Origin: Gnetum montanum
Taxonomy: Eukaryota; Streptophyta; Gnetopsida; Gnetales; Gnetaceae
Assembly: GCA_015680685.1 (NCBI GenBank)
Contig: MNCI01008033.1
Span: 1,119,701-1,183,700 of the forward strand
Direction of reading: 5' to 3'
DNA: 64,000 nt
The notes beneath the pieces are model-generated. The model was not told the DNA's origin and did no database searches. It saw only the letters and a list, made by a program, of their open reading frames with translations. A program made the position numbers and the translations under genes. Below, in pieces: positions 41,823-53,760 of the stretch (positions within the stretch are counted from its first letter, which is position 1; every line of letters starts with the position of its first letter).

Positions 41823-44681
41823 CTACACATATACTATCACATCCCAGAATTTCACACTTAGATAATCAGATTTTATTTACACAAATTTTATAACATGAAC
41901 ATGTGACATCATAATGCTTATAACCAAAATAAAGTAATCACCATAAGCATTATAAACCTTAGCCAAAATTCATGGTCAAACAATAACACATCAAAGTACA
42001 TTAAGCAACAATTCTATTATTTATAAATCATAATCAAATCCCATAACCAAACATGTTCATAGCCTCAAAAGAGAGCTATTATTTTCTATCATCACAAAAT
42101 CAAAATTTGAAAACATAAAGAAAGGCTTCAAGGATCTTGCTCCATCATCATCTAGCACCTAGCTTCTACAATCTAAATTTACATCTACACATGTAAGATG
42201 ATTTAGAAACCTTCTAGTAGAGCTAACCACCTTGGTGTACTTGGAACAAGTTGATGAATGAGACACATGCTACATAAAAAGTCATTCCAAGATTCATGTG
42301 ATAATACACCAAAAAGACATATCCAAACCATGATATCCAGAAATTATCAAGAGATAGACAAACTAAGAATGAACTAGAATCAATCATCTATAAGGAATCT
42401 TGTTTTGTAAAGGTCTCATCTATCTTAAATGATAATGATCATCCTCAAAGACTAGTTAACCAACCACACCTCTCTTGAATGACCCAAGCCTAGATACAAA
42501 CTCATATATATTACCCACTCTTTAGTTTTGCATCATGAAAAATAGCCACATGACATTCATAAGACATGTGAATAGATAGTCTTGACTAGATAATTCTACC
42601 ACAATGCTTTCCTAATGTCATAACCTAAGTACAATCATAGGTAATGTAGGTCAAGCAAGGATGCCATCCTTACCATCCATAATGCCTATCCATTGACACT
42701 TAGATTTGGCCACCTAGGGTACAATCATAAGTGATGTGGATTAATTTATAGAGGCCAACCTAGACTTCCCATAATGCTTACCCACTAATCCTATAATAAT
42801 CCATCATTAGTAGATCAGAAAGAGGCATCGAAGATAAAGCATACTCCAAAGAATATAAAAACAACATGAAATAGACAAGATAAATGGTAACCATAAGATG
42901 ACCACAAAAATGACATGTTTTTACCTAATTCCAAGTATTTTTGGTTGCTTCAAAGAGTTCAAGGTATCCTAGGATTAAAGGAGACCTATTTTAGCATAAA
43001 AATAAATTGTACACCTTAGTTTGAATAGATTTTTAAATAGTCCTCATAGGGAAGATGTCTTGACTTCCTAAGAGACATATTTGGTGAGACATCTCTAATC
43101 TAGAGAAGGTGTCTCCTACAATATATCTTATTGGAGACATCTCCTATGAGAAATTTCCCTCTTTGGCAAGACATCTCTTACTAGACATCTTTCCCTAGAG
43201 AGATGTCTCTAGCTAGATGTCTTCTTCATTAGAGAAATGTCTTTAGCAATTCCTAGTACTTCAGAAAAGATTCCTTCCTAACCTGTAAGATGGCTCATTT
43301 GGTTAGAAAAAGGGAGAAATGGCCACAAAATATCATCAAAGGATAAAAATTCATTGGAGAATTAATAAACATGGATGATAAAGCCAATAATGCAACAACT
43401 AGAACATTGAAATTGAACAAGAGAAAATAAAGTTTGGATTGGTTACTCTACCTTAACAAACTAAGCTACAATGAAAATTTAGTTGCAACACATGAGTTGA
43501 ATTCCAAGAGATCAGATCATCATAAAAGAGGATGAATTCACCTACAAGTAATAGAAAATGATGTTAGAGAGATATGGGAACTATAATCAAATAATATTAC
43601 AAACTTCAACTAATATCACAACAAAGGCTTACAAAGGATTATCTTCAACATCATATTCAAAACAAGTAGAAAAGTTCAATAAGAGTTTGGTAACTAAAAG
43701 AAAATCTCTAGTTCATTTAGAAAAGAAATAGAAGCAAGTATTATGAAACTTTATTAAAATATGATAATTTTTTCAAAATTCTATGTTCTAGTTCACAACA
43801 TGTACCACCTTCCATCAACCTGTTCTTAGCACGAGATACCATGAAAGTAGTAGCATCTAAATCCAAAAGCTTAATAAAAAATATTAACAAAGATTTTTAT
43901 AGATGCCAAAATAATAATTTAAAAGAGGAATATTTGAAAATTGAAATATCATAAAAATATAAAGTTAAATAAAAGATAATTTAAATATTTCACTATATAA
44001 TGAAGCACAATCATTAATGTTTTAATGGTGATGAGATCAAATCCTTTCCAAGACTTAATTCAACAAAGATTAATGAAAGATAAAGATAATACAGAGGGTT
44101 AAAAATATGAGTTGTTGCATATACTTAAGTCATAATAGCACATAACACTTTTTCCCAATATTTCATGCTCAAAGGGTCCACTAGTACATACTTATAACAC
44201 ATAATCTAAAGAAACATAAAATGCATAATACATGTTCCTTGGCAACCAATGTTCCAAAGAATCATGCACACATATGTATAACACATAAGCATGTAGCACA
44301 TCTTCTGAGAATCCTATACTCCTAGGAGTAATAATATATAACACAACCGGGGCTTACTCACATCAAGCATTTTATCATCCACATAATACACTGCATGGAC
44401 CCTATGCACCCCCAAGGGATTGTAATGCGACAAGCATTAGCATACTCATAAATCTTTCTATGGAACTTGACATGTTCTCATTTAGCATAAATATAATATT
44501 TTTTACATGAGTACTCATAACATAATTAGTGCTTGTAGGTATTCTATTAGCTTTCACTAACATTAATCACTATCAATGCTAGTGCTTACTATGTCATCCA
44601 TAGTCCTAGGACACTAAGCTTTAAGAGGGTTAATTTATGCATGTTCATATGCCCCAAGATCTCATATTAATAATAGGAACA
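41823..44681. other. AT-rich sequence, possible old LTR material, no gene
   Basis: It begins near TATCACATCCCAGAATTTCACAC, which resembles the start of many plant gypsy LTRs, but no partner was found. A cluster of AGACATCT/AGATGTCT motifs lies at 43049-43235. No coding region was recognised. Confidence 0.45.
43049..43235. repeat. Cluster of GAGACATCTC-type motifs in both orientations
   Basis: About ten copies of AGACATCT or AGATGTCT, some extended to the palindrome-like GAGACATCTC or GAGATGTCTC, occur within about 190 bp at irregular spacing. The style recalls the palindrome clusters in the U3 of the Athila-like LTRs. Confidence 0.7.
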
Positions 44682-45709
44682 TGTTGATACCCCAAATGCC
44701 CCAATTTTCATGATAAAACTTATGCAATTTTTATTTTTTTACTATTTTACCATATCAAAGTACATCGATTTCACCAATGCCAATCGATAAGGACTAATTC
44801 TTTGTTGAGTCTCTATTATTGCAGGATATAATGGGATCAAAAGCTTTTTATAGGATATCGAGTGGGATCAAGAATTTCGATATATTCTAAAGAAAACTAT
44901 ATAGATCCACATCATCAAAATCAATTTAGGTCAATATAAATTATATTTATTTCCATAGCATCTATGATAAATATTAATATCATTTGATTGAAGGGAGTGG
45001 CACCTTACCATAGAATTGTGCTATCAATCTACACCATAGGTGTGACACAAATTGACCATCAATGGACATCACCAATATGATATAGTTTGATATCACCATA
45101 GCATTATATTAGTCCTCATCAATTCTCTTGATGAATATTGATATGTCTATTTTATGACTTTTTCCCAATTATGATGCAAGCTCTTCAAGTATAAATGGAA
45201 GAGATTATACCTGGTTGAGGGGAATACCTAGGAGTCAATACCCAAGAGAACCCACATCAAGTTAAAATCAAAATTCTCAATTTTCCTTGAGCAAATGCTA
45301 GGTGAATATCTATTGAGCCTTATGGAAATAATAGAACATTAGTGTCCATTGGTGAGCTATCAAGGTTGCTACATCCTAGAAACAACAAGATAGAATCATA
45401 GATTGGGTGATATCTCCTTTGTGATCTTCACAATCCATGTTTGTACTTCGTGATTTGAATTTGATTCAATAATTAAAGTGCACTTTTGAACTTAAGATTA
45501 GAAGTTATGGTGATGATTTGTAATTTTTCTTATGAGTGATAGTCTTAAGTGTGGGATTTGATTGGATTTGATTCTAATTCTTTTATTTCTTAATGATTTC
45601 TTTAACTTTTGACTATTCCTCCATGGATATGACTTATGGGTTAGTCACAGATGAGGTGACATTTCTATAACAAGAGTACTCTAGCCCTAGAATTTTGGTT
45701 GGCTTGTCA
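44682..45709 (+). mobile_element. 5' LTR of a plus-strand Athila-like element
   Basis: It starts TGTTGATACCCC and ends GGCTTGTCA, three bases before a tRNA-Asp-type primer site. A TATAAATG box lies at about 45199. The same LTR type in opposite orientation is at 24705-25588. The 3' LTR is missing because viral block II cuts the element at about 48771. Confidence 0.7.
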
Positions 45710-45712
45710 ATT

Positions 45713-45730
45713 TGGTGCCATTACCAAGAA
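45713..45730 (+). other. Decayed tRNA-Asp primer-binding site
   Basis: TGGTGCCATTACCAAGAA differs from the tRNA-Asp complement only by C-to-T and G-to-A changes. It is correctly placed next to the LTR. Confidence 0.75.
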
Positions 45731-46419
45731 GGTTGGCAAAGTCAATCATCATCAAGGATTTGGTATGTTTTTTAGATTTCTTTTCATAATTTACTTTCAA
45801 TATTCTAAAAAGGTACATATTCATTTCATTTCATTTCAATTTATTTTGTTTAGTAATATAAGAAATAGTCTCTTTTATGTTTTTTGTTTGTAATAAGAAA
45901 AAAAAATATGAAAAACAAGGAAAAAGTTAGAATTACAAGAATTAGTATTCTTAATTCCTAAAATTGAGAAAGGTTGTAATTAAGGTAGCAACTATAGCGT
46001 AATTAAGTCAATTTGTAAATATTTAGAATTAATTACCCATGAATTTTCCAAGGAAGAGTGTTCTTTTAAATAAAACCAAATAAGCAACACAAAAATCCAG
46101 CACAAATTGAACCTTCTAGGAATACTACGAATTATTATAAATACACTCGAATTGACTTAAAGTAACCTCAAGAAGAGTAAGAACAACCTAGTTCTATAAA
46201 ACAAAGTCATATTCCATCAACCTCCCTTGAGAAACAAAGAACATTAATTAGTAACAAAGAAGGAAATCTAATTGAGATTTTCCACCATGAAAAATCAGAA
46301 ACATAATTTCCATTTTTCATAACTTTTAATCATTTCTTTAATATACTAAATACCATAATGCAAACCATAATTTTAGCCATATTTGCAAGTTCTTAAAATC
46401 TAAACCTTAGTAAAATATT
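45731..46419 (+). other. Leader of the plus-strand Athila-like element
   Basis: This is AT-rich sequence between primer site and gag. The short open frame 45699-45893 spans the LTR end and is not a gene. Confidence 0.5.
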
Positions 46420-47760
46420 AAGAAACATGTCTATTGTAGCAAGGACTACCCAACTAATAAGCACATTAAATATTCAAACCCCTATTACTTCAATATCTAC
46501 TTCAGTATCAATACCAAGACCCATTATAACTCCAACATTGGCTATTACCTTTACAATTGGATCTCCTTTAGATCTAACACTTCTTTTAATTTCACATAGC
46601 TCAGCTTTCGTTTAGAAGCATAGGTTCCAATATTATACTTGGATAAGCTTACCAAAGACAAACTTTAGGAGACTTATTAAATGAAAGGATATTAACAATT
46701 TCCCAAGGACTATTAGTTTTCCCTCTAGGAAGAAACATGGTAGTTAAAAACTCACACTTAATACCCATTTTTAGGGAAATAACTAATGAAGACCTTATAA
46801 ATCATGTAAGAGAATTTAAGACTATGATAGCCAATTTTGCACCTCTAGTTGAGGATAGAACAAAAATGATAGCCTTCAAATCTACTTTCAAAGATAAAGC
46901 TAATTTTTAGCTTTAAACTTTGAAGACTCAAATAAGTTCATGGGATGAATTTAAGGTAGCCTTCATTCAACATTTCCTTTCAAATGATAGGCCATATACA
47001 CTTAGGAAGCAACTTATGAGTTTCATACAAAAGGAAGAGCAAGATCATGAAAGTGTCTTTAATATATTTAAAGGATTATGTCTTAAAAATTAAAACCATG
47101 GATTTTCAACCCACCAAATAATTGAAATATTTATAGAAGATTTATTACCATATTATAGAAAAAATGTGGATTTTGCTTAGAAGGGAAATATCTTAAATGT
47201 AACACTAGAAGAGGATTGGAGAATCATTTACTCTTTAGTAGACCAAAGTAAATATTGGCCAAAACTAAACACCATGCAAAGTGTAACCCACTAAACCAAA
47301 TAAATTCATAAAAAAACAAACTTATTTTGCTCAAGAAAAAACTTGTAACTTATGTGGGAATAGATAATACGACACCACAAACTATCTAGCCTTATCCTAC
47401 GCTAATTAAGAAATTCAAGAGTCTATGAGATCCTTCAAAAAAATGAAAAACCACCCTCCTTCACCTTTCCAAACCAGATCATTTTATCAACTATCAATAT
47501 CAATTCCCCAAAATGACTAGAAATCAATTAGAAATCTAGTTAATGAACAACTAGACCATTAACTCAAAGTTTAGTGACATTTATAGAAGAAAATGAGAAA
47601 TTTGTAGCTGGGACAAGGATATGCTTTCAAGATTTAATAAACAATGATTTACCTTCTCAACCTAAAACAAGTCCTACCAATCTAAGAAAGGGTAAGGAAC
47701 AACTGCATTTGATCATTACTATGAGTGAAAAAATTATTGATCTTAGACCTATATAGAAGG
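46420..47760 (+). pseudogene. Gag of the plus-strand Athila-like element
   Basis: After an N-terminal open frame at 46427-46615 (Thr/Ser/Ile-rich, MSIVARTTQL), the broken reading includes LINHVREFKTMIANFAP, IAFKSTFKDKANF, SWDEFKVAFIQHFLS, RPYTLRKQLMSFIQKEEQ, ESVFNIFKGLCLKN and IIEIFIEDLLPYYRKNVDF between 46750 and 47180. This is the Gag core helix order. A partial knuckle TCNLCGNR lies near 47345. The open frame 47574-47756 follows. TAG and TGA stops break it. It sits between the leader and protease of the same element. Confidence 0.75.
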
Positions 47761-48139
47761 TTAGTTTCCAAGATAACATTAATTAGATACAAGATGAGGA
47801 TCAACCATATATAATGAATAAGGAAGAAAGTGAAGAACCAATGGAGGGAGTGGAACAACCCTCAACCTCTTTCTCCTTGAATAAGAAAGTAATTTCACCA
47901 CCCTTCCCTACATGGTTGCAAGAAGATATTACAACTAACACACACATATAAAAAAATGTTCAATGAATTATATTTACATATTCCATTAGAGTAAGCTATT
48001 AGGGATACACCTCTTTATGTTGAATACTTAAGATAATTAGGCACAAAAAAGAGGAAATAAAAAATTCCTAGACAAATATACTTGGTTGATAGACAACTTG
48101 TCTCAACTTAGAAAATTTCAAGCAATTTTTCACTACTAA

Positions 48140-48520
48140 GATTTAGGGGTTCCAAAAATCCAAATAAGAATAAATGGAAAAAACATTAAAAAATCCTTAT
48201 TGGATCTAGGTGTTAGTATCAATATTATACCACTTGAAATGACTATGCTACTTGAATTGAAAGATATAAGGAAATTCAACATGTCAATATCTTTAGCAAA
48301 TATCTCAAGTGTTAAACCCATAGGAGTGATAGAAGATTTAATTATGAAGGTTGAAAAAGGAAAATATCACATTGATTTTATTGTGTTAGAGGTCAAAGAT
48401 ATAGATTGTTTCCTCATTATCCTAGGTAGACCCTAGTTAAGAACAGTCGATGTAATAATTGATTGTATATTAGGGAAACTCTAATTATCTTTCACAATAT
48501 TACCTTTATGCTTACCATAT
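48140..48520 (+). pseudogene. Aspartic protease of the plus-strand Athila-like element
   Basis: The reading SLLDLGVSINIIPL starts near 48195 and continues MLLELKDIRKFNMSISLANI, KPIGVIEDLIMKVEKG, FIVLEVKDIDCFLIILGRP and LRTVDVIIDC. D-L-G replaces the more usual D-[ST]-G, a variant common in Athila-type proteases. All later blocks, including the ILGRP motif, are present. A TAG at 48437 follows. It cuts the Gag precursor. The element's RT is missing because viral block II begins about 250 bp further on. Confidence 0.85.
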
Positions 48521-48770
48521 TCAATAAAATAAAAGAAGATCAGTTGAACTAAGATATTAAAGAGGCTAGGATACTCTACAAAATACCCACATTAGCATTG
48601 GTGCAAGATAAGTACACATTGATGCTAAATAATTTTAAAGAAGGACTATTAGACCCTTATACAAAATAGCAACAAGCTATTTTAGATCAACTTGGGATTA
48701 GGGAGTGTAGAAGACACAATTAAATCACCAATTAATGATTCTTTGGAACTTCATGAATTACCTAATAATA
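48521..48770 (+). other. Distal protease-pol linker up to the viral junction
   Basis: A decayed continuation of the Athila-like reading with no named motif. Homology to viral DNA begins at about 48771 with CTGAATGTGTC. Confidence 0.45.
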
Positions 48771-49205
48771 TTCTGAATGTGTCAACTACATCATCTTTGC
48801 TTGCTACATTTTTAATTCTCTAGTCAATGCATCTGGTAAATGATTTACTACTCCATGGATTCTTTCAATAGTAAACTTGTACCGGGCCAAGAGAAATTGC
48901 CACCAGGCAAATCTTTGCAATTTTGGTGATGGCTGAATCTTCCTTTTTAACAATGATGCCAAATTTGCTAAATCTGTTCGTAGAATGAATAATTCTTCGA
49001 CTAGATAAATGTGAAACTTTTCTATTCCCTTGATTGCTGCAAGAATCTCTTTTTTAGTAGGCCAGTAATTTAGCTCATTCTTCTGGAATGCTCCTGAAGC
49101 ATAGGCACAAATTTCTTCTTCTTCTCTTTTCTTTCCCATTCTTAGCAACACAGCAGCCCATGCATCATAACTAGCATCTATATTTAGAATGAATCATCCA
49201 TGTAG
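48771..49205 (-). pseudogene. Viral RNase H fragment, block II (minus)
   Basis: The frame 49151-48804 gives a 115-residue open stretch: GKKREEEEICAYASGAF, ELNYWPTKKEILAAIKGIE, FILRTDLANLASLL, LQRFAWWQFLLARY and VNHLPDALTRELK. It is the best-preserved RNase H in the window, with the Asp of RTD and the C-terminal HLPDALTRE block. It is cut on the right at 49204-49205, where the orientation flips to plus with the capsid region, and on the left where it meets the Athila-like element. Confidence 0.85.
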
Positions 49206-50459
49206 ATTGAGAAAAGAAAAGGTAGGAAAATGTCCTACAAAGGAAAGGCATGAAGAAGAAGAGGACAAATCTCCTAAGAGTTAGGCAAGTTTTGAAAAGA
49301 AATCACAGCGCAAGGATGAACATATTGCTAAAATCAAAGATAATTTCTATCAAACTAGACTAATGATGACAAGAAGATCAGATCCACCTTGGAGATAGTA
49401 TCAACAATCGCTAACCTTCTCAACATTTCAACAATGGCCAGCAATAACAATTCTTGTTATAAACATCGACTACTTACCACCAAAAGAAGTGTTGCATGCT
49501 ATCCGATTATGGATAGATCAGTTGCGAATGGCAATGACAGTATTGCAGTTTAATGAAAGAACAATTATTTTGGGAGCATTTACTAGAGCCATTGGAAAAA
49601 TCTATCATTGGTGGGAAATTTCAATGCTTGAACAACAAAAGAAAATATTGCAATAAGGATTACAAGGAGTATTTGTAGCCCTAGTAACTAAATTCACTGT
49701 TGATTTGTCCACCAATCCGCAACTATTAGATAAAGAAATTTTAAGTCAAAAGAAGCTTACCAATCTAAAATACTTCAAGTAGTTCAGTGCTAAATATAGT
49801 AAAGAAGTTTACAGGTTAGCGTTGCATTGAGACCCTATGATTTCCTTCCTATATTTAGGAAGTCTTCCAGCTAAGCTTTGGCATATGGTACTTTACAAAG
49901 CCATTGAAAAGAATATGGACATATCTCTCACCTATTTTGCTGATACTGTCCATATGGCCAGACAAGAGCTTTAGTTTGCATGTTACAACATGAGTTTAAC
50001 AAAATTGATCCCATCAGTAGAAGTTTGTGCTAATTTAGATGGAGGAGATGTTTTTGGTAGAGCACCCAGAAGACCAAAAAGAAAGAAGGTGACAAAGGCA
50101 ACCCATATCCAAAGATATCTGAAATTCACAAAACGAAGATGGTATAGGGGTTCAAGACCATGATGAATAAGGAGAAAGACTATGTTTGCTAAGAAAAGAA
50201 GATATCCTATCAATCGCAAAAAGGTATGCTATTATCATTGTAAGAAATTTAGACATTATGCTCATGAATGCCCACAACGAATGTCAGATCCAAGGATCAA
50301 AGCATTCTTTGAAAATTATTTAGAATAATGGGAACCAGTTGATTATCTAGATCAAGAAGAACCAACTGAGTAGATTTACCAAATTCAATTACTCTCTGAT
50401 GATGATTCAAAAAGTGAAGGAGAATCTAAAGAATAAGTACAATCAAATCCAGAGGAAGG
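49204..50459 (+). pseudogene. Viral capsid region, block II (plus)
   Basis: This matches block I capsid sequence without the retroelement insertion. It contains a Lys/Glu-rich start, LWIDQLRMAMTVLQF, RAIGKIYHWWEIS, LYLGSLPAKLWHMVLYKAIE and NMDISLTYFADT, then KVCYYHCKKFRHYAHECPQR near 50225-50280 and an acidic tail DDDSKSEGESKE near 50400. The knuckle spacing is C-X3-C-X4-H-X4-C. It ends at about 50459, where a deletion joins it to the C-terminal region. Several stops break it. The open frame on the opposite strand at 49983-50219 is a shadow. Confidence 0.75.
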
Positions 50460-50750
50460 CATTCTTGGCTGGTTCAAACATTGGAAGATAGAGTAAAATG
50501 ATGCAAAAGGATTCATAGGATGTTTCCTCAAGAATCTACCATGAGCATATCCAAACAATATGCTAAACTAGATTTCTATGTGAATATGGTAGGAAGAATA
50601 AACTGCATAATGAACAATTTAAAATGGAGTTGGTTGGAACCTAAGATACTTCAACACTTATCACCAATGGAAGTTCTAGACATCATCTTGCTAATTAGAA
50701 GACCATTATTTACTAATTAGTTAGCAAGAAATTTCTTTCAAGAGCTCCTT
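50460..50750 (+). pseudogene. Viral C-terminal region, block II (plus), joined by deletion
   Basis: The open frame 50520-50720 reads MFPQESTMSISKQYA, LDFYVNMVGRINCI and LKWSWLEPKILQHLS, equal to 28459-28244. Compared with block I, about 2.5 kb holding protease, RT and RNase H is missing before it. At about 50750 a second deletion of roughly 0.5 kb joins it to the intergenic region at a shared TCCTT. Confidence 0.75.
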
Positions 50751-51185
50751 TTATGGTTGGAGCTCAATCTCTTAGATGAGTTACAATCAGAGTCTGATTT
50801 TGAGTCAGAATTAGAAGTCTGATTATGCTTGATAAATTTTGTATTGCTGGTCTTGTTGTTTTTATGAGATTTATTATGTACCAGTTGGAAGCTGTGTCTA
50901 TGTAGAAGTTGATGCAATAAAGGCTTGGTTAAGAAGGTTTATCCTTTGGTTCTATCTTTCTCCTATATTTAACGTGTCATGAAGAAAGAATGAGAGCGCG
51001 AGATGTGAGTTGAGAAAACGATCACTTTGTGAGGTAGCTTGTCAAGTTTCTATTGTGTTACTTCTACATATTCATTTTCTTTTTCGTCTAAGTGCGTCAT
51101 GGATTTTAGAACACCACAAGAATTCTATGATGATTTGAAGAAAGTGTTGAGGATTTTGGAGTTTCGAAAATCTCACCCTACAATG
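50751..51185 (+). promoter_or_regulatory. Viral intergenic region and promoter, plus orientation
   Basis: It matches the intergenic region of block I read on the other strand. A TATATTTAA box lies at 50964-50972 and an AATAAA near 50912. It ends CCCTACAATG at 51185, the last two bases being the first two of the primer-binding site, and switches there to minus orientation. Confidence 0.7.
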
Positions 51186-51895
51186 CGTTAAATAGAAGAG
51201 AAAGACAGAACCAAAGGATAAACCTTCTTAACCAAGCCTGTATTACATCAACTTCTACACAGACATAGCTTCCAGCTGGTACATAATAAATCTCAAGATA
51301 GTAACAAGACCAACAATAAAAACTTTATTAGGCATAATTAGACTTCTAATTCTAACTCATACTCAAACTTTGATTATAACTCATCCAAGAGATTGAGCTC
51401 CAACCACAAAAGGACAGAATGACTTTGTAATAGATTAAGACTACTAACTTGAGGAGTAGACAACCCCAATGCATGACTTGTTAATGCCTGTTACTTTCCC
51501 TTTACAAGAGGGGATACATGGGTATATATAGGATAGAATGACTCTAGTTGCATGACTTGCACATCAAGTAACTAGATCCTTTCCTTCAGTTGTTGACGTT
51601 TAAATAACTAGATCCTTATCTTTAGCTATTGACATCTTATCGTTATCTGCTCATCACCTTTAATATTGCTTTATGGATGGAGCAGATCTTGCCACGTGTT
51701 CATGCGTAGTTGGTGCAATTTTTAATCAACCTTGAAAGATCTTTGAGAATATTTTATGGAGATGTTGATAATGTGGCCTTACCTAGTGGTACTTTCTTGG
51801 GAACTATAGCTTCATTCTCGTACCATGTAACTTCCTGGTACAGGTTGATTCATTGAAAAGACTTACAAAGCTTGTTTTCCCATTCATTACTCTAA
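51186..51895 (-). promoter_or_regulatory. Viral intergenic region, minus orientation
   Basis: Read on the minus strand it runs from the C-terminal coding region to CTATTTAACG, where it is cut at 51186 just after the TATA-like box. It is head to head with the plus-strand intergenic region on its left. Confidence 0.7.
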
Positions 51896-51900
51896 ATGAG

Positions 51901-52210
51901 CTATTGGAAGAAGTTTCTGGTTGACTGATTAGCAAATAATGGTCTTCTAATTAGCAGGATATTGTCTAGAAATTCCATTGTTGATAAGTGTTGAAGTATC
52001 TTAGGTTCCAACTGACTCCATTTCAAATTATTTATTATGTTATCTATTCTTCCTAGCATATTTACATAGAAATCTATTGTAGCATATTGTTTGGATATGC
52101 TCATGATATATTCTTGAAGAAACATCTTATGAATCCTTCTACACCATTTTACTCTATCTTCCAATGTTTGAATCGGCCAAGAACGCTAATCTTCATTATC
52201 TTGCATTGGA
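51901..52210 (-). pseudogene. Viral C-terminal region, block II (minus)
   Basis: The open frame 52164-51901 reads WCRRIHKMFLQEYIMSIS, IDFYVNMLGRIDNI and IRRPLFANQSTRNFFQ. It is the third copy of the conserved region seen at 28244 and 50520 and extends the open part at its C terminus. It lies between the intergenic region and a decayed RNase H. Its function is unknown to me. Confidence 0.65.
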
Positions 52211-52289
52211 TTTTGAGAGTATCTGCCTTCTATAGAACTTTCTTTTGAATGTGTCATCTGCATCATCTTTGCTTGCTACATTTTTAATT

Positions 52290-52670
52290 CTCTAGTCAAT
52301 GCATCTAGTAACTGATTTTCTACTCCAGGGATTCTTTCAATAGTAAACTTGTACTAGGCCAAGAGAAATTGCCACCAGGCAAATCTTTACAATTTTGGTG
52401 ATGGCTAAATCTTCTTTTTTAATAGTGATGTCAAATTTTCTGAATCTATTTGTAGAATAAATGGTTCTTTGACCAGATAGATGTGAAACTTTTCTATTTC
52501 CTTTATTGCTGCAAGAATCTATTTTTCAGTAAGCTAGTAATTTAGCTCATTCTTCTAGAATGCTCCTAAAGCATAGGCACAAATTTCTTCTTCTTCTCTT
52601 TTCTTTCCTATTCTTAGCAACATAGTGGCCCATGCATCATAACTAGCATCTATATTTAGAATGAATGGTC
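52290..52670 (-). pseudogene. Viral RNase H, block II (minus), decayed
   Basis: Nucleotide-level match to 28560-28920 and 48771-49205, with more stops. The Tyr-Trp segment upstream of the KEILA helix is lost to a change. It follows RT in the normal order. Confidence 0.75.
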
Positions 52671-52914
52671 CATGTAGGATGGGAGATAATGGAGGAAGAT
52701 TCTAACATTCTTTCTTCAACTATTAAACATGCTTGATAGCTTGATGTGTCCACTAAAATGGAGTTTGATTTTTGCATCTTCGAATCTTAGTGATTTTTTC
52801 TAACAACCCAACTATATATTTGGCCAAATAATTAAGATATCCAAGAAATCTTAAACACTATTCTTTGTTTTATATTTGATATGGAAATAATGAGATCTTC
52901 TATAAAACATGTAG

Positions 52915-53500
52915 CTACATATGAATTTCTTCATCTTTCATTGTTACTCCAAGAAATTCAATTTCTATTCTTCCTATTTGAAACTTCTTTGGATCTTTAA
53001 ATAACCCTATTCCAAGTTTCTTACATAGATGAGCAAATACCTTCAAATGTTTAACATGTGTTGATATTGAATTGGAGTAGATCAGAAAATCATATATATA
53101 GTTTGCAACTAATTCAGAAATTTTTTCAAAAATAGCATCCATTCTTCTTTGAAATTGTGATGGGGCATTCTTCAATCTGAATGGCATAACAAGCCATTCA
53201 TATAATCCTTGTGGAACGCTAAATGTCATTTTATGAATATCTTTCTCAACGATTTTTATCTGATGATACTTGCTCTTACAATCAGATTTACTAAAGATCT
53301 TCTTTCCTGCAACATTTTTGATAATTGCATCTGTATTTGGTAATGGCCATTTTATTTCAATGGTTAATGAATTAAGCAGAGTATAATTGATAACCATTCT
53401 AGGCTTTCCTCTTTTTATTTCTACATGGTTGTGGACAATGAAACTTGAGAAGGCATAACTTGACTGAGATTTTCTTATCAATCCCTTTTTTTGAAACTCC
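52915..53500 (-). pseudogene. Viral reverse transcriptase, block II (minus)
   Basis: A 188-residue open frame carries RT blocks SSFIVHNHVEIKRGKP, RMVINYTLLN, KSDCKSKYHQIK, MPFRLKNAPSQFQRRMD and FLGVTMKDEEIHM. The catalytic box reads YIYD instead of YIDD, so one catalytic Asp is replaced by Tyr and this copy cannot be active even though the frame is open. RNase H follows and protease precedes it. It is diverged from the block I copy, for instance in the box and in the N-terminal part. Confidence 0.9.
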
Positions 53501-53760
53501 TCTACCTATAATCATAGCTCTTTTGCATCTACTGGATTGAGGACTATTGTCTTACTTTGTACTAGAATGTCGTGTACGATAGGGATGAAGGCTTTTGGAC
53601 TATCTTTGTTCCAAAATTGCAAAGGATGTTTGCAGCAACATGATAATAATTCTTCTTGCACTTGCATAAGTAAATATGATGCTTGTTCATCAAGCCCTTA
53701 AATACAAGCTTTCATCAATTTTTGCTGATGCCTGTATTTTTCTTTGGCAATATCTTCTAT

